64,000 nt of DNA from Dyella sp. EPa41 (GTDB taxonomy: Bacteria > Pseudomonadota > Gammaproteobacteria > Xanthomonadales > Rhodanobacteraceae). The first letter of the stretch is position 1. Each line of letters begins with the position of its first letter. Positions 7,787-16,930 of the stretch are shown here, piece by piece. The notes under the pieces are model-generated. The model saw nothing but the letters and a program-made list of their open reading frames with translations, had not been told where the DNA came from and searched no databases. The translations under genes and the position numbers were made by a program. The stretch covers positions 1-64,000 of the forward strand of contig NZ_BCPR01000012.1 in the NCBI RefSeq assembly GCF_016586165.1, read 5' to 3'.

Positions 7787-8573
7787 GTTCGCGCATGCCA
7801 TGCGAAGCGCCGAGCTGGCGCTCGCCATGCCGCTGCTACCCGCTGGCGGCAGGATTCTTGAACTTGGCGCGGGTGATGGATGGCAAGCATCCATTCTCAC
7901 CCAGCACGGATTCACTGTTACGGCTATCGATGTCGAGGGCGTTGCCGCAGGGTCTACGCAATATGCCCCGGTCACTCTCTACGATGGCCGAACACTGCCC
8001 TTTCCTGACGACTCCTTCGACGCTGTCTATTCCTCCAATGTGCTCGAACACATAAAGGACTTCGACCGGATCCAGGCGGAACTGGCGCGAGTGCTCACGA
8101 TCGAAGGCATCGCAGTGCACTGCCTTCCCTCGGCAACGTGGCGTTTCTGGACGACACTCGGCCACCCTTTCCACGCTGCGAGGTGGCTTTGGAGTTCGCG
8201 CAAACCTCTGCCCTCACCACCAAGCTCGTCGCAAGCTTCGGGCACGCGCCCCTCTTTGATCGATAAGAGCATGCTTGGATTGCTGCGACTAGGATTGATC
8301 GCACCAAGACATGGCGAACATGGCAACTTGCTTACGGAACACTATCTGTTCAGTCGTAGCGCCTGGAAGCGCCGGTTCGAGCAAACCGGGTGGCAAATTC
8401 AAGTGACACGCCCGACGGGTTTGTTCTATTCCGGGAATGAGCTCTTCGGCCTGCGCTTGACCCGTCAATTTCGTGGATTGGTGGCAAGAATGCTTGGTAG
8501 TAGCACATTCCTACTTACAGCGCGCGCCGCACCGAGCGCGAGCCTGAGTCGACCTTTGAGGCAAACTCGATGA
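7776..8573 (+). CDS. Class I SAM-dependent methyltransferase (Methyltransf_11 type)
   Basis: 265 residues from an ATG at 7776 that overlaps the end of the previous gene; the frame is open further upstream but that part lies inside the preceding gene. Motif I is ILELGAGDGWQASIL, the acidic strand end is TAIDVEG, and the SAM-pocket segment is LPFPDDSFDAVYSSNVLEH. The rest has aromatic-rich stretches (FHAARWLW) that may contact membrane or lipid-linked substrate. It is coupled by overlap to the upstream methyltransferase. The target molecule cannot be read from sequence. Confidence 0.78.
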   Translation: MTSEFAHAMRSAELALAMPLLPAGGRILELGAGDGWQASILTQHGFTVTAIDVEGVAAGSTQYAPVTLYDGRTLPFPDDSFDAVYSSNVLEHIKDFDRIQAELARVLTIEGIAVHCLPSATWRFWTTLGHPFHAARWLWSSRKPLPSPPSSSQASGTRPSLIDKSMLGLLRLGLIAPRHGEHGNLLTEHYLFSRSAWKRRFEQTGWQIQVTRPTGLFYSGNELFGLRLTRQFRGLVARMLGSSTFLLTARAAPSASLSRPLRQTR

Positions 8574-8614
8574 CATACAGGCATGATAGCGAAGCCCAAA
8601 CCGAGCAAGATTAA

Positions 8615-9382
8615 ATGACGATGATGTACGCAAAACGTCTAGGCAGGGCCGCAAAATGGCTACTGACCGGAAGCGCTGCGCAGCGAAGGCGCGTGAGACA
8701 GGAATTGGCTCGCGCATCGGCTGCTATATTCGGCGACTTTCCAATCAGCGAGGATCACAAACTTTGGCGTGACGACAAGGCGTTCCTAGATGACTTCAGC
8801 CGCATGTCGCCAGGAAATCCGTATTCGCAGGATAGAAAATGGACGTTGCGCGAATACGTAAAGGTCAGCAATACGCTACAGGGAGACCTGGCCGAATGCG
8901 GCTGCCATGTCGGCACATCTGCGTTTTTCATCGCTCAAGCGTCTTCGCATGGAAAACTGTACTTGTTTGATTCATTCCAAGGGCTGTCCGCCCCGGATGA
9001 GACAGATTTGGATGTCGCGGAATCCGTGATGCCCTGGTCTAAAGGTGGTGGCGACATGACTGCGAGCGAGGCAACGCTTCGACACAATCTCTCCCGCTAC
9101 GACTCAATCGCGATACTACCCGGCTGGATCCCTGAACGGTTCGCTGAAATCGCGGATCATCAATTCCGACTTGTACATGTCGACGTCGACCTCTATCAAC
9201 CAACGCGCGACAGCCTCATTTTTTTCTATCCCAGACTCGTAAAGGGCGGCATAATCGTCATGGATGATTACGGATTCAAGACCTGCCCCGGCGCAACACG
9301 CGCCGCAGACGAATTGGCCGCATCGGAAGGCTTTCAGATTCTGCACCTCGCCACCGGCCAGGGTGTAATCATGAAACGCTGA
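8615..9382 (+). CDS. TylF/MycF-family O-methyltransferase
   Basis: 255 residues of the macrocin O-methyltransferase family, metal-dependent enzymes that methylate sugar hydroxyls. SAM-binding features are GDLAECGCHVGTSAFF and LYLFDSFQGLS. The metal/substrate aspartates lie in LVHVDVDLYQPT and IVMDDYGF. Three ATGs cluster at the start (8615, 8621, 8624), so the first residues are uncertain. Base composition is visibly lower in G+C than in the flanking pil and housekeeping genes (the 60 bases from 8701 contain 32 G or C), which fits acquisition with the glycan island. Its 3' end overlaps the convergent methyltransferase by 14 bases. Confidence 0.82.
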   Translation: MTMMYAKRLGRAAKWLLTGSAAQRRRVRQELARASAAIFGDFPISEDHKLWRDDKAFLDDFSRMSPGNPYSQDRKWTLREYVKVSNTLQGDLAECGCHVGTSAFFIAQASSHGKLYLFDSFQGLSAPDETDLDVAESVMPWSKGGGDMTASEATLRHNLSRYDSIAILPGWIPERFAEIADHQFRLVHVDVDLYQPTRDSLIFFYPRLVKGGIIVMDDYGFKTCPGATRAADELAASEGFQILHLATGQGVIMKR

Positions 9383-10331
9383 CCTCACCCGCACGCAATG
9401 ACGTCACGCAGGATTCCTTTTGCGCGAGCACCTCGATGATATTGCCACCTGCGTGTAGTCGATCAGCCATACCGAGCAACAGTCTAAGCACGTAGTTTTT
9501 GGGCGAAAAAGGCCAAAAGGGAGTTTTGTTACTGTTGAATGTAGATAAGCTCAGAACGCTGAAGCCTGCTTCAGCAAGCAAGGTTGCGGCTGTTGAGGGC
9601 GTGAAGAAGTAAGTATGGTGCAACGAATAGGCATCGAATCGCGAAAGCTTCCCACCAATACTCAGCGTGCGACGAAGACGGTCAAGGTCATTGTCGAACT
9701 GCTGCGGCACTTCCAAAACAAATAGTCCACCTGGCTTGAGAATCCGCGCACACCAGCGAGCATGTGCAAGCGGGTCTGGCATATGTTCGAGCACATGATT
9801 CATGTGAATGGCGTCGAATTGCGACTCCACCATTCCTCCAACACCGTCAATCGACAGCAGCGTCACACCATTCTTTTGTTTTGCGGCTGCTCGCGCGTCT
9901 TCGGACAGCTCTATACCAATGCAATCATGTCCGGCGTCAAGACCCGCCCGAACAAAGTCGCCAGTGGCTGCACCGTAATCGAGAATCGACAACGGCCCCT
10001 CTTTGCCAGCCGCGTGCTCAAGACGCGCAATCCTCGCGCGCATGTAGTCAACTCTGGCCTTCACGGATGACTCATAGTCAGCAGGCGAAGCGCCGTCACC
10101 ACCGAAATACATGGCATCGGTGTAGAGCTGCACATAACCCTCGGCACTTGGCCGAGGACTCAACCATCGCAAAGAACAGGCCGGGCATCGCAGTACGTCG
10201 AATGGCGATACGAGATTCAAGTATTCACGCCATCGCGGATCAGGCATTCCGCGCGCGCCCTCGCACAGCAAACAATCGCGCACTGTTTCAACCGGAAGTT
10301 CGCAAAGCCGGCTTTGCCAAGAGTTACTCAT
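9369..10331 (-). CDS. SAM methyltransferase with N-terminal zinc-ribbon-like motif
   Basis: 320 residues. The N-terminus has two CxxC pairs (DCLLCEG and RCPACSLRW), a zinc-ribbon arrangement common in class I methyltransferases of sugar and glycan clusters. Motif I is ILDYGAATGDFVRAG; later motifs are FDAIHMNHVLEHMPDP and LKPGGLFVLEVP. The ATG at 10331 was chosen because it overlaps the stop of the upstream gene by eight bases (translational coupling). A longer frame to 10379 is open but lies within that gene. It is the last gene of the minus-strand glycan operon. The substrate is unknown. Confidence 0.8.
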   Translation of the reverse strand: MSNSWQSRLCELPVETVRDCLLCEGARGMPDPRWREYLNLVSPFDVLRCPACSLRWLSPRPSAEGYVQLYTDAMYFGGDGASPADYESSVKARVDYMRARIARLEHAAGKEGPLSILDYGAATGDFVRAGLDAGHDCIGIELSEDARAAAKQKNGVTLLSIDGVGGMVESQFDAIHMNHVLEHMPDPLAHARWCARILKPGGLFVLEVPQQFDNDLDRLRRTLSIGGKLSRFDAYSLHHTYFFTPSTAATLLAEAGFSVLSLSTFNSNKTPFWPFSPKNYVLRLLLGMADRLHAGGNIIEVLAQKESCVTSLRAGEVSVS

Positions 10332-11235
10332 GACCCGCCTCAAATCGATCGCCACCACACCACGCACCCACCAGCGCAATCAGCAAATTTGTCGATATAT
10401 TTGCGGTACGAATCAGTAGCGCCAACGCGCCAGCCTGCGCCAGGTCCAAGCCAAACCCATGGCCACCCAACATATAGATCGCTTCCGTCACACCAAGGTT
10501 ACCTGGCAATACTGCGATGAGGGACGATGCATAAACCAGGCATGTCAATATTAGTGCTTGCCCAAGCCCAATCGGGGCATCAAAGCACGCATAGACCCAA
10601 TACAGTAGAAATGTGCCGAGCACATACTGCGCGACAACACCACCGATGCCGCGCGGCGTGATGCCGGTGACGGCACGGACCATGAGCTGCTTTCGGTTCG
10701 CCAGCCAAGTGGGGTGCGTTATGTTGCTTAACCACTTTAACCACAGTTTGCGCATGAAAAACATGGCAAGACACAGGAAAAATAGTATAAGAGCAGGCCA
10801 GCGGCCGCGCGCGTCGCCCATGAGCAGCAGCCCAGCCGCCAATCCCGCAATCGCAATCCAGAGGCTCAACGCGAGCTGACGCCAAGTCGCCAGCAGGCTG
10901 TCTGCAACGCTCACCTTGTGTCTCCCCAGCCATGCCACGCGGATTGCGATGCTACCGGCCTGTAATGGAGCCACATAGTTGGCCAATGCTCCCCATGCCC
11001 ATACAGGCATGAAACGCCAGACTCGCAAGCGGACTGGCGTATCGAGGAATACCAGAAAGTTGTTCGCCTGCACCAAGGTGGCACAAGCCATGATCAAGAC
11101 AGCACCCACGAAGGTCAGTGCCTGCGCGCGCCAGATCGATGCAAGCGTCGGCCACCAGTAGACAACCAGAATAATTGCCACAGCCACAAGCAGTAGATAT
11201 GCCGCATTGCGCCACACTTGCCATGGCCGGATCAT
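10324..11235 (-). CDS. Lysylphosphatidylglycerol synthase TM-region/UPF0104-like membrane protein
   Basis: 303 residues, nearly all hydrophobic helices, about seven to eight spans. Features include ANNFLVFLDTPVRL, WGALANYVAPLQAG and the conserved VLPGNLGVTEAIYMLGG near the C-terminus, which is the family hallmark (PGxxGxxE). Only the membrane portion is present; there is no aminoacyl-transfer domain, so it is not MprF. Such stand-alone proteins occur in polysaccharide clusters and have been proposed to move lipid-linked intermediates. Its overlaps with both neighbours (four and eight bases) place it in a tightly coupled operon. Confidence 0.78.
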   Translation of the reverse strand: MIRPWQVWRNAAYLLLVAVAIILVVYWWPTLASIWRAQALTFVGAVLIMACATLVQANNFLVFLDTPVRLRVWRFMPVWAWGALANYVAPLQAGSIAIRVAWLGRHKVSVADSLLATWRQLALSLWIAIAGLAAGLLLMGDARGRWPALILFFLCLAMFFMRKLWLKWLSNITHPTWLANRKQLMVRAVTGITPRGIGGVVAQYVLGTFLLYWVYACFDAPIGLGQALILTCLVYASSLIAVLPGNLGVTEAIYMLGGHGFGLDLAQAGALALLIRTANISTNLLIALVGAWCGGDRFEAGHE

Positions 11236-12347
11236 GACTGCCCCCCCGCAGCCTCATTATCCAGCAACGCCAGATAGCGCGAGGCAATGACTTGGGAATG
11301 GTGGACTGCGAGTACCGCCTCAATGCCAGATGATGGCTGTTTCAACTCTTCATCCATAGCACGTGCCAAGGCAGTGGCGCTACCGACTGGCACGAGGCGA
11401 CCGTAGCGTCCATCATTGAGCATCTCGCGCGGACCGTGCGGGCAATCGGTTGATACAACCGGGACTCCCAGCGCCAAAGCTTCCAGTAGAACGTTTGGAT
11501 AGCCTTCCCAGCGGGACGAAAGAACGTGCAGCTTCGCATCCGCCAGTACACGATACGGGTTGTCCATCGCGCCGGTAAGCAGGACGCGATCCGTCAAGCC
11601 AAGTTCATCCACTAAGTGCTTCAGGTACATATGCAGCTCGCCCCCACCGACGATGACCAGGCGATGACTGGCGCGTAATAGGCTCGCAGCATAGGCGTGC
11701 AACAGGGTGGAATGATCTTTTTGCTCAGCCAATCGTCCAAGCGATGCCACGTACGGCTCATCGCCGTGCCCCGACAGGGGCAACCCTACTTCGGCCAGAT
11801 GTCGCAGCCGGTCGACATCAACCGGATTGCGTATGACGTGAATACGGTCACCCGAAAGACCTAACCCACGCAGATCCTGCGCAACGCCCGTTGATACAGC
11901 GATTAAATTATCAGCATCCCGATAGAGCCAACGCATTGCCAGTCGTTTCAGGGCACCCTTCGCATTGACCAGGCTGGCAGCTTCCCGCAGCACAAGGCGC
12001 GCACGAGTACGCGCCACCATGCATGCCAACACTACAAGCAAATTGGTACCGGTCATCGTGCTCAATACCGCATGTGGCCTAATCGTGTGGATGACCGATA
12101 CCAACCTAGGGAATGACCTCCATGCCAATGCAAGGCCCTTGGGCGCGTCACCGGCATCGACCAACTCGTGCAACGTCACCTCGCCCGGAACAAACGACCT
12201 CAGCGGACCGCCGCCGAGCAAAACCGCTACGTGCACTTCTCGACCCGAGGCGACGAAGGATCCAGCCAGTTGCAGCAACACACGCTCGCCACCCCCACGC
12301 TCGAGGCTCGGCAACACCAGCAAAATGCGATCGGCACGTGCAGTCAC
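11232..12347 (-). CDS. Glycosyltransferase family 4
   Basis: 371 residues with GT-B architecture. The N-terminal acceptor domain begins LLVLPSLERGGGERVLLQL, whose glycine-rich loop is typical of family 4. The C-terminal donor domain has YVASLGRLAEQKD, a nucleotide-sugar site, and EGYPNVLLEALALGVPVV carrying the E-x7-E motif. It starts with GTG, four bases after the asnB-like stop. It probably adds one sugar to a lipid-linked oligosaccharide on the cytoplasmic face. Donor and acceptor are unknown. Confidence 0.88.
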   Translation of the reverse strand: MTARADRILLVLPSLERGGGERVLLQLAGSFVASGREVHVAVLLGGGPLRSFVPGEVTLHELVDAGDAPKGLALAWRSFPRLVSVIHTIRPHAVLSTMTGTNLLVVLACMVARTRARLVLREAASLVNAKGALKRLAMRWLYRDADNLIAVSTGVAQDLRGLGLSGDRIHVIRNPVDVDRLRHLAEVGLPLSGHGDEPYVASLGRLAEQKDHSTLLHAYAASLLRASHRLVIVGGGELHMYLKHLVDELGLTDRVLLTGAMDNPYRVLADAKLHVLSSRWEGYPNVLLEALALGVPVVSTDCPHGPREMLNDGRYGRLVPVGSATALARAMDEELKQPSSGIEAVLAVHHSQVIASRYLALLDNEAAGGQS

Positions 12348-12351
12348 GTGA

Positions 12352-14193
12352 TCAACCTGTGCGCCAGCGCAGGTACGCGTAGGCTAGCCACAGAGGCTGG
12401 GAATGATCGGCACGCCCTGCGCGGTGCTCGCGCAACAGCGCACGCAATCCCGCAACATCTACGACGCCGGTGTTATTTGAATTCGTCATGGCTAGCAGAT
12501 CATCACCCAACCAATCGCGCAGCCAATGGCTGACCGGCGAAGCGAATCCCTGCTTGCGACGATTCCAGATGAAGTCTGGCACTCGACCGCGCATGGCCGC
12601 CTGCAGCAACTGCTTTCCTCGCATGCCTGAAAAGTGCCATTGCCAAGGCAGGCGGATCGCAAATTCAAACAACGCTTTGTCCAGGAACGGACTGCGCGCC
12701 TCGAGCGAATACATCATCGTTGCGCGGTCGACTTTCTGCAGGATGTCCTGAGGCAAATAGACCAGGCAATCCATCAGCAGCATATGCCTCAGTTCGGCCG
12801 GGTCATCGGGCCATGGCCGATCGGGCATCGGGTTTCCCGCACCAAGCCCAGGTACCAGTTGCGCGAGCGTCTCCTTGCGGATGGCCGGCGGGCCTATATA
12901 GGTGTCCCGGTCCTCACGCGCCAACCGCACAAAAAGATGTGCACGCTTCAAAAGGCTACCACTGTGATGCGCATAGGGCTCCGGCGTCGCCAGCACGCTG
13001 CGTTCAACCACCGAGCGCAACGCAGCCGGCAGGCGGTGATACCTCTGACGCAACAGGCGGCCCATATACCTTGCGTATCCGCCGAAGATCTCGTCGCTAC
13101 CGTCGCCCGTCAACACGACTTTGACGTGCTTGGCCGCCACGGAAGCAACCAGCGCGCTTGGCACCAGCGATGAGTCGCCGAATGGCTGACCCATCCGACG
13201 TGGCAGGTCGGCTGCAAGGGCCGCTGCCACCTCCGGCCTGATCTCCTCGGCGGTATGTAGCGTACCTAGCTCGGCCGCAGCACGTGCCGCCGGCGCGCGC
13301 TCATCGTAGGTCGGCTCGGCGAAGCCGGCGGTGAACGTTCGCAGTCTCCCGAACCCGGATTCCTGCGCCAGCGCGCACACCGTGGTCGAATCGATGCCTC
13401 CGGAAAGGAACGCCCCGACCTCGACATCGGACGCCAACTGGCGCCGACGCACGGCTTGGGTCAACAAATCCCGGACGTGCTCTGCGGCTTCGGAAAAGCT
13501 CCCTGTCCACGGTTCGACCGAAGGCTTCCAATAACGCTCCTGAACCAGGGCACCATTTGCGCGCAGCCACAGCGTGTGCGCAGGCAAAACCTCGCTGACG
13601 CCTGCCACGCTGGTTTTTCCAGGTAACGCGTAACCGTAGCGAAAATAGTCCGCGATGCCTGCAGCATCCTCGGTAACGGCCACATCCGGAGTCAGCGCCG
13701 CCAGTGCCGGCAACTCGGAGGCGCAGGCAAACGTTTCCCCGCGGCATCGGTAATACAGAGGTTTCTTGCCAAAGCGGTCCCTGGAGAGCAGCAGGTCGCC
13801 GGAGGTCGTATCGTGCAACACGAACGCCCACATGCCATCCAGGCGCTCGATGAACCTCGCGCCTTCCGTGACCAACCCGGCCAGCAGCACCTCGGTGTCG
13901 CTGTCATCCCGGAAGTCCCAGCGCCCGGTCAACTGGGCACGCAGTTCCCGGTAGTTATAGATCTCTCCATTGAACACAAGGACCCAACACCCACTGGGAT
14001 CGCGCATGGGCTGATGCCCACCCTTGAGATCAATGATCGCCAGCCGCGTATGTCCGGCGATGAAATCGTCGCCAGCAAAGCTCCCGGACTCATCGGGTCC
14101 GCGAAGCCTGAGTCGCTGCAACGCCGTGTCCATGCGTTCGCGGCGCTCACCGGGTGAGATCGTTGGCGCGCGGAGAAAGGCTATTCCACACAT
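12352..14193 (-). CDS. asnB: Asparagine synthase (glutamine-hydrolysing)-like amidotransferase
   Basis: 613 residues starting MCGIAF, which places Cys2 at the N-terminus after methionine removal as the glutaminase nucleophile; the frame extends 19 codons further upstream but that start would bury the cysteine. Glutaminase motifs RGPDESG, FNGEIYN and DSDTEVLL are followed by the synthetase ATP pyrophosphatase loop SGGIDST (residues 264-270). It may make asparagine. Paralogues embedded in surface-polysaccharide clusters are often proposed to amidate sugar acids, and the context favours that role here. It overlaps the upstream GT4 gene by 13 bases. Confidence 0.88.
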   Translation of the reverse strand: MCGIAFLRAPTISPGERRERMDTALQRLRLRGPDESGSFAGDDFIAGHTRLAIIDLKGGHQPMRDPSGCWVLVFNGEIYNYRELRAQLTGRWDFRDDSDTEVLLAGLVTEGARFIERLDGMWAFVLHDTTSGDLLLSRDRFGKKPLYYRCRGETFACASELPALAALTPDVAVTEDAAGIADYFRYGYALPGKTSVAGVSEVLPAHTLWLRANGALVQERYWKPSVEPWTGSFSEAAEHVRDLLTQAVRRRQLASDVEVGAFLSGGIDSTTVCALAQESGFGRLRTFTAGFAEPTYDERAPAARAAAELGTLHTAEEIRPEVAAALAADLPRRMGQPFGDSSLVPSALVASVAAKHVKVVLTGDGSDEIFGGYARYMGRLLRQRYHRLPAALRSVVERSVLATPEPYAHHSGSLLKRAHLFVRLAREDRDTYIGPPAIRKETLAQLVPGLGAGNPMPDRPWPDDPAELRHMLLMDCLVYLPQDILQKVDRATMMYSLEARSPFLDKALFEFAIRLPWQWHFSGMRGKQLLQAAMRGRVPDFIWNRRKQGFASPVSHWLRDWLGDDLLAMTNSNNTGVVDVAGLRALLREHRAGRADHSQPLWLAYAYLRWRTG

Positions 14194-15404
14194 GAGGAGC
14201 GATGCCTCTCGTCTGCCGTCAGCGCGGCCAGAAACAGGGTTTCGTAACAACGCGCGGTATCTGCCCAGGTTCCGATCCGGTTCTGCGCAAATGTACGTGC
14301 GCGCTCACCACGGCGGTGCAGCTCCGCACGATTGTCGATCGCCTGGTCCAGCGCGGCGGCCAATGCATCCGCGTCATCGACTGCGACCAGCCAACCGTTG
14401 TCACCGTTGCTTACCATTCCCTGCACACCCTCCAGATCGGTAGAGATGACCGGCAGGCCGCTCGCCAGAGCTTCCACGACAACATTCGGGCGTCCTTCCG
14501 AACGGCTGGAAAGGACGAATACATCCGCCTCGGAAAAGCATTTCGGCATATCGGTAGCGGGCACGATGCCAACAAACGTGAAACAGGATGACACGCCGCG
14601 GGATGCGGCTTGGGCGAGCAACGGCTCACGCTCGGGTCCACCGCCCACGACCCATACATGCATCCGATCTCGATGGCGCGCGCGCGCAACAGCCTCGACC
14701 AGAACGTCGAAACCTTTAAGGCGAATCAGGTTGCCCACCGCGAGCACCCGCAAGCCGGCGTCGGCCGAGATCTTCCTGTCAATCTGGAAGAACGCGTCGT
14801 CGGCGCCATTGAGGCACGCATGGATATCGGCGCTACGCTGCGGATATTGCGCGCGTAGATTTTCGGCCATTGCCTCCGAAACACAAATCACGATTCGACT
14901 ATTGCGCATGGCCAGATCCAAAATCATCCGGTCCACCCATGAACGCGTCGAGCGCGCCACATCACTTCCTCGCAAAGTCGTGATGACGGGCTTCCTCCGC
15001 AAACGTCCCACGGCTCCTGCCAAAGCTCCGCAGACTGACCAGTTCGCATGGATCAGGTCCGCACGGCTCGCGAGCAACAGGCAGCGCCAAAATAACCCTA
15101 ACAGCAAGCCCGGCAGCAAAAATGCCTTCCAAGGCGCGCGCTGCAGGCCCGTCACGACGCCTCCAGAGCCCTGGGCCAATGTACGCCATGCTCTGGGGGC
15201 ATAACGCACGGCATGAATTTGAATGTCCGATGCTGCGCCGTCGCCGGATGTCGGCCCTGTCGGATTTGAATCGGCGGGACATACGACCTCTATCGCGCAA
15301 GTTGCCGATAGATGCCGATAAAGGCTTTGGACGAACAGGCCAGCGCAGCTGTCCGGACGCAACGGATACGACGTGGTCAGCGCGAGCAACCGCAGTGTCT
15401 TCAT
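14181..15404 (-). CDS. Glycosyltransferase family 4
   Basis: 407 residues, GT-B fold. The N-terminal domain begins LALTTSYPLRPDSCAGLFVQ; the donor domain has VLAVGNLIRLKGFDVLVEA and SEGRPNVVVEALASGLPVIS with the E-x7-E motif. The sequence TLRGSDVARSTR matches the acceptor-domain loop of family 4 enzymes. It lies 21 bases after the GT2 gene and overlaps the asnB-like gene. It is likely a cytoplasmic enzyme of the same glycan pathway, distinct in sequence from the other GT4 of the cluster. Confidence 0.88.
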   Translation of the reverse strand: MKTLRLLALTTSYPLRPDSCAGLFVQSLYRHLSATCAIEVVCPADSNPTGPTSGDGAASDIQIHAVRYAPRAWRTLAQGSGGVVTGLQRAPWKAFLLPGLLLGLFWRCLLLASRADLIHANWSVCGALAGAVGRLRRKPVITTLRGSDVARSTRSWVDRMILDLAMRNSRIVICVSEAMAENLRAQYPQRSADIHACLNGADDAFFQIDRKISADAGLRVLAVGNLIRLKGFDVLVEAVARARHRDRMHVWVVGGGPEREPLLAQAASRGVSSCFTFVGIVPATDMPKCFSEADVFVLSSRSEGRPNVVVEALASGLPVISTDLEGVQGMVSNGDNGWLVAVDDADALAAALDQAIDNRAELHRRGERARTFAQNRIGTWADTARCYETLFLAALTADERHRSSCVE

Positions 15405-15425
15405 ATCCGCGTCACGCAGGTCGCT

Positions 15426-16280
15426 TTAAGCATCGCGGCGGTAGATCAATGACGTGATCTGCTCGGAGATCAATCCAATCAGGAAAATGATCACCGCCGC
15501 ACTCCACATCAGCGTACTCATGTTCGTCAGTCGACCATCCGCAAGGAAGGTTCGCGCATAATTGGCACAACCCAACAGGAAGAAAAGCAAACTGGTGGGC
15601 GCGAAAAGTTTCAACGGCGAATAGAGCGTGGCGATCTTGAAGATGATCAGGAAAAACCGCACGCCGTCCTTGAACGGCTTGATATGGCTCTTGCCAATAC
15701 GCTGCGCAGCCTTGATAGGCACATAGGCGACAGGGTAGGCACTGCGGAAAAAGGCCATCGTGCTGGTAGTGGGATAGGAAAACCCGTTGGGCAGCAGATG
15801 CAGGAACTCCCGAAACCGCCCAGCGCGCACCGCGCGGTAGCCAGAAGTCAGGTCAGCCACCATGTGCCCGGTCATGCGCGTGGCGAGCCAGTTGTAGATG
15901 GTATTGGCAACACCGCGCCCCACGCCCGCCTGGCTGCCCCAGTCGCGCGCGCCCACCACCATGTCGTAGCCCTGTTCCAGCTTCTCCAGCAAACGGGCAA
16001 TGTCCGCCGGGTCGTGCTGGCCATCGCCGTCCATGAACACGAGCACGTCGCCGCTGGCGGCCCGGGCGCCTCGCTTGATGGCCGCGCCGTTGCCCATCGA
16101 ATAGGGAGACGACAGGCAAGTCACTCCCGCGGCGGCGCAGATGTCGCGGGTGTCATCGGTAGAGCCGTCGTCCACCACGATGATCTCCGCGTCGGACTGG
16201 GCGGCGCGCAGGCGAGGCAGGAGCTCCTTCAAGGCCGCCCCTTCGTTCTTGGCGGGCAAAATGATGCTTAGATGACTCAA
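15426..16280 (-). CDS. Glycosyltransferase family 2 (dolichol-phosphate mannosyltransferase-like)
   Basis: 284 residues if started at the TTG at 16280, which has a GGGGGAG ribosome site five bases upstream and gives a family-typical start before HLSIILPAKNEG. An ATG at 16307 adds nine unlikely residues. GT-A motifs are VVDDGSTDDT and the metal-binding VFMDGDGQHD. Two hydrophobic helices at the C-terminus (FAPTSLLFFLLGCANY and WSAAVIIFLIGLI) anchor it to the membrane. It resembles DPM1/ArnC/GtrB enzymes that charge polyprenyl phosphate, and could supply the lipid-linked sugar used by the GT-C-like protein at 4863. It is the first intact gene of the minus-strand operon. Confidence 0.88.
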   Translation of the reverse strand: MSHLSIILPAKNEGAALKELLPRLRAAQSDAEIIVVDDGSTDDTRDICAAAGVTCLSSPYSMGNGAAIKRGARAASGDVLVFMDGDGQHDPADIARLLEKLEQGYDMVVGARDWGSQAGVGRGVANTIYNWLATRMTGHMVADLTSGYRAVRAGRFREFLHLLPNGFSYPTTSTMAFFRSAYPVAYVPIKAAQRIGKSHIKPFKDGVRFFLIIFKIATLYSPLKLFAPTSLLFFLLGCANYARTFLADGRLTNMSTLMWSAAVIIFLIGLISEQITSLIYRRDA

Positions 16281-16377
16281 GTAGGCTCCCCCGATGGACC
16301 TGCGCATGATAAACCGCAGCCCGGCATCTGGCTGTGGCGAATTTGACGTTTGAGGCGGATCAGAATGCCGGGTTCGC

Positions 16378-16930
16378 TCAGGAACGCCCCACGATCGCCG
16401 TTACTGCCTCCACGACGCGCTGCGCGTCCTCGTCGGTCATGGCTGGCGAAAGGGGGAGACTTACCGTCTGGCGCCCAAGGCGCATGGCCTAGGGCCACTG
16501 CTCCGGGCACCACCGACGCGTTGCTGGTAATACGGGTGTTCCGGAATCGAGAGGTAATGCACACCGGCGCCGATGCCGGGGGCATTCATGGCTTCGAGGA
16601 AATCATCCCGACGGATATCGCGGCGGGCCTGATTCACCATGAGCGTGTACAGATGATGGACATGACGTGCCCCTCCTGCGCCGGCGCGGGCAGGCCCATA
16701 GGAAGGCCCACGGTCATAGCGCCACCGGCATTCACACCGTCGCTCCCTGCCCCCCCCCGATCGCAGCCTGCAGATTCAGCATGTTGTACTTGAAGCCGCA
16801 TTCACCCTTGGTCGTGCCGCAATGTCTGTTCGCATTGTGCCGCCCGGGGTCCCGTGCCCAACCAGCCAGAGCGCAGACAGGTCTCCACCTCGATAATCTC
16901 AGGCCCCTCGATACTTGGGGAACCACTAAA
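16378..16930 (-). pseudogene. Degraded DegT/DnrJ/EryC1 (ArnB-type) sugar aminotransferase
   Basis: Minus-strand fragments of a pyridoxal-phosphate sugar aminotransferase. At the 5' side one frame reads SPSIEGPEIIEVETCLRSGW then LGTGPRAAQCEQTL, the N-terminal family signature, and stops soon after. About 20 codons on, in another frame, comes GECGFKYNMLNLQAAIG, which in intact enzymes lies some 200 residues later, so the catalytic-lysine region has been deleted. Further on come VHHLYTLMVNQARRD, GAGVHYLSIPEHPYYQ and, in a further frame, the C-terminal VSLPLSPAMTDEDAQR ending at a TGA at 16378. Several frameshifts plus a large internal deletion rule out function. It lies just upstream of the GT2 gene in the same direction and was probably the first gene of that operon. 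Confidence 0.85.
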
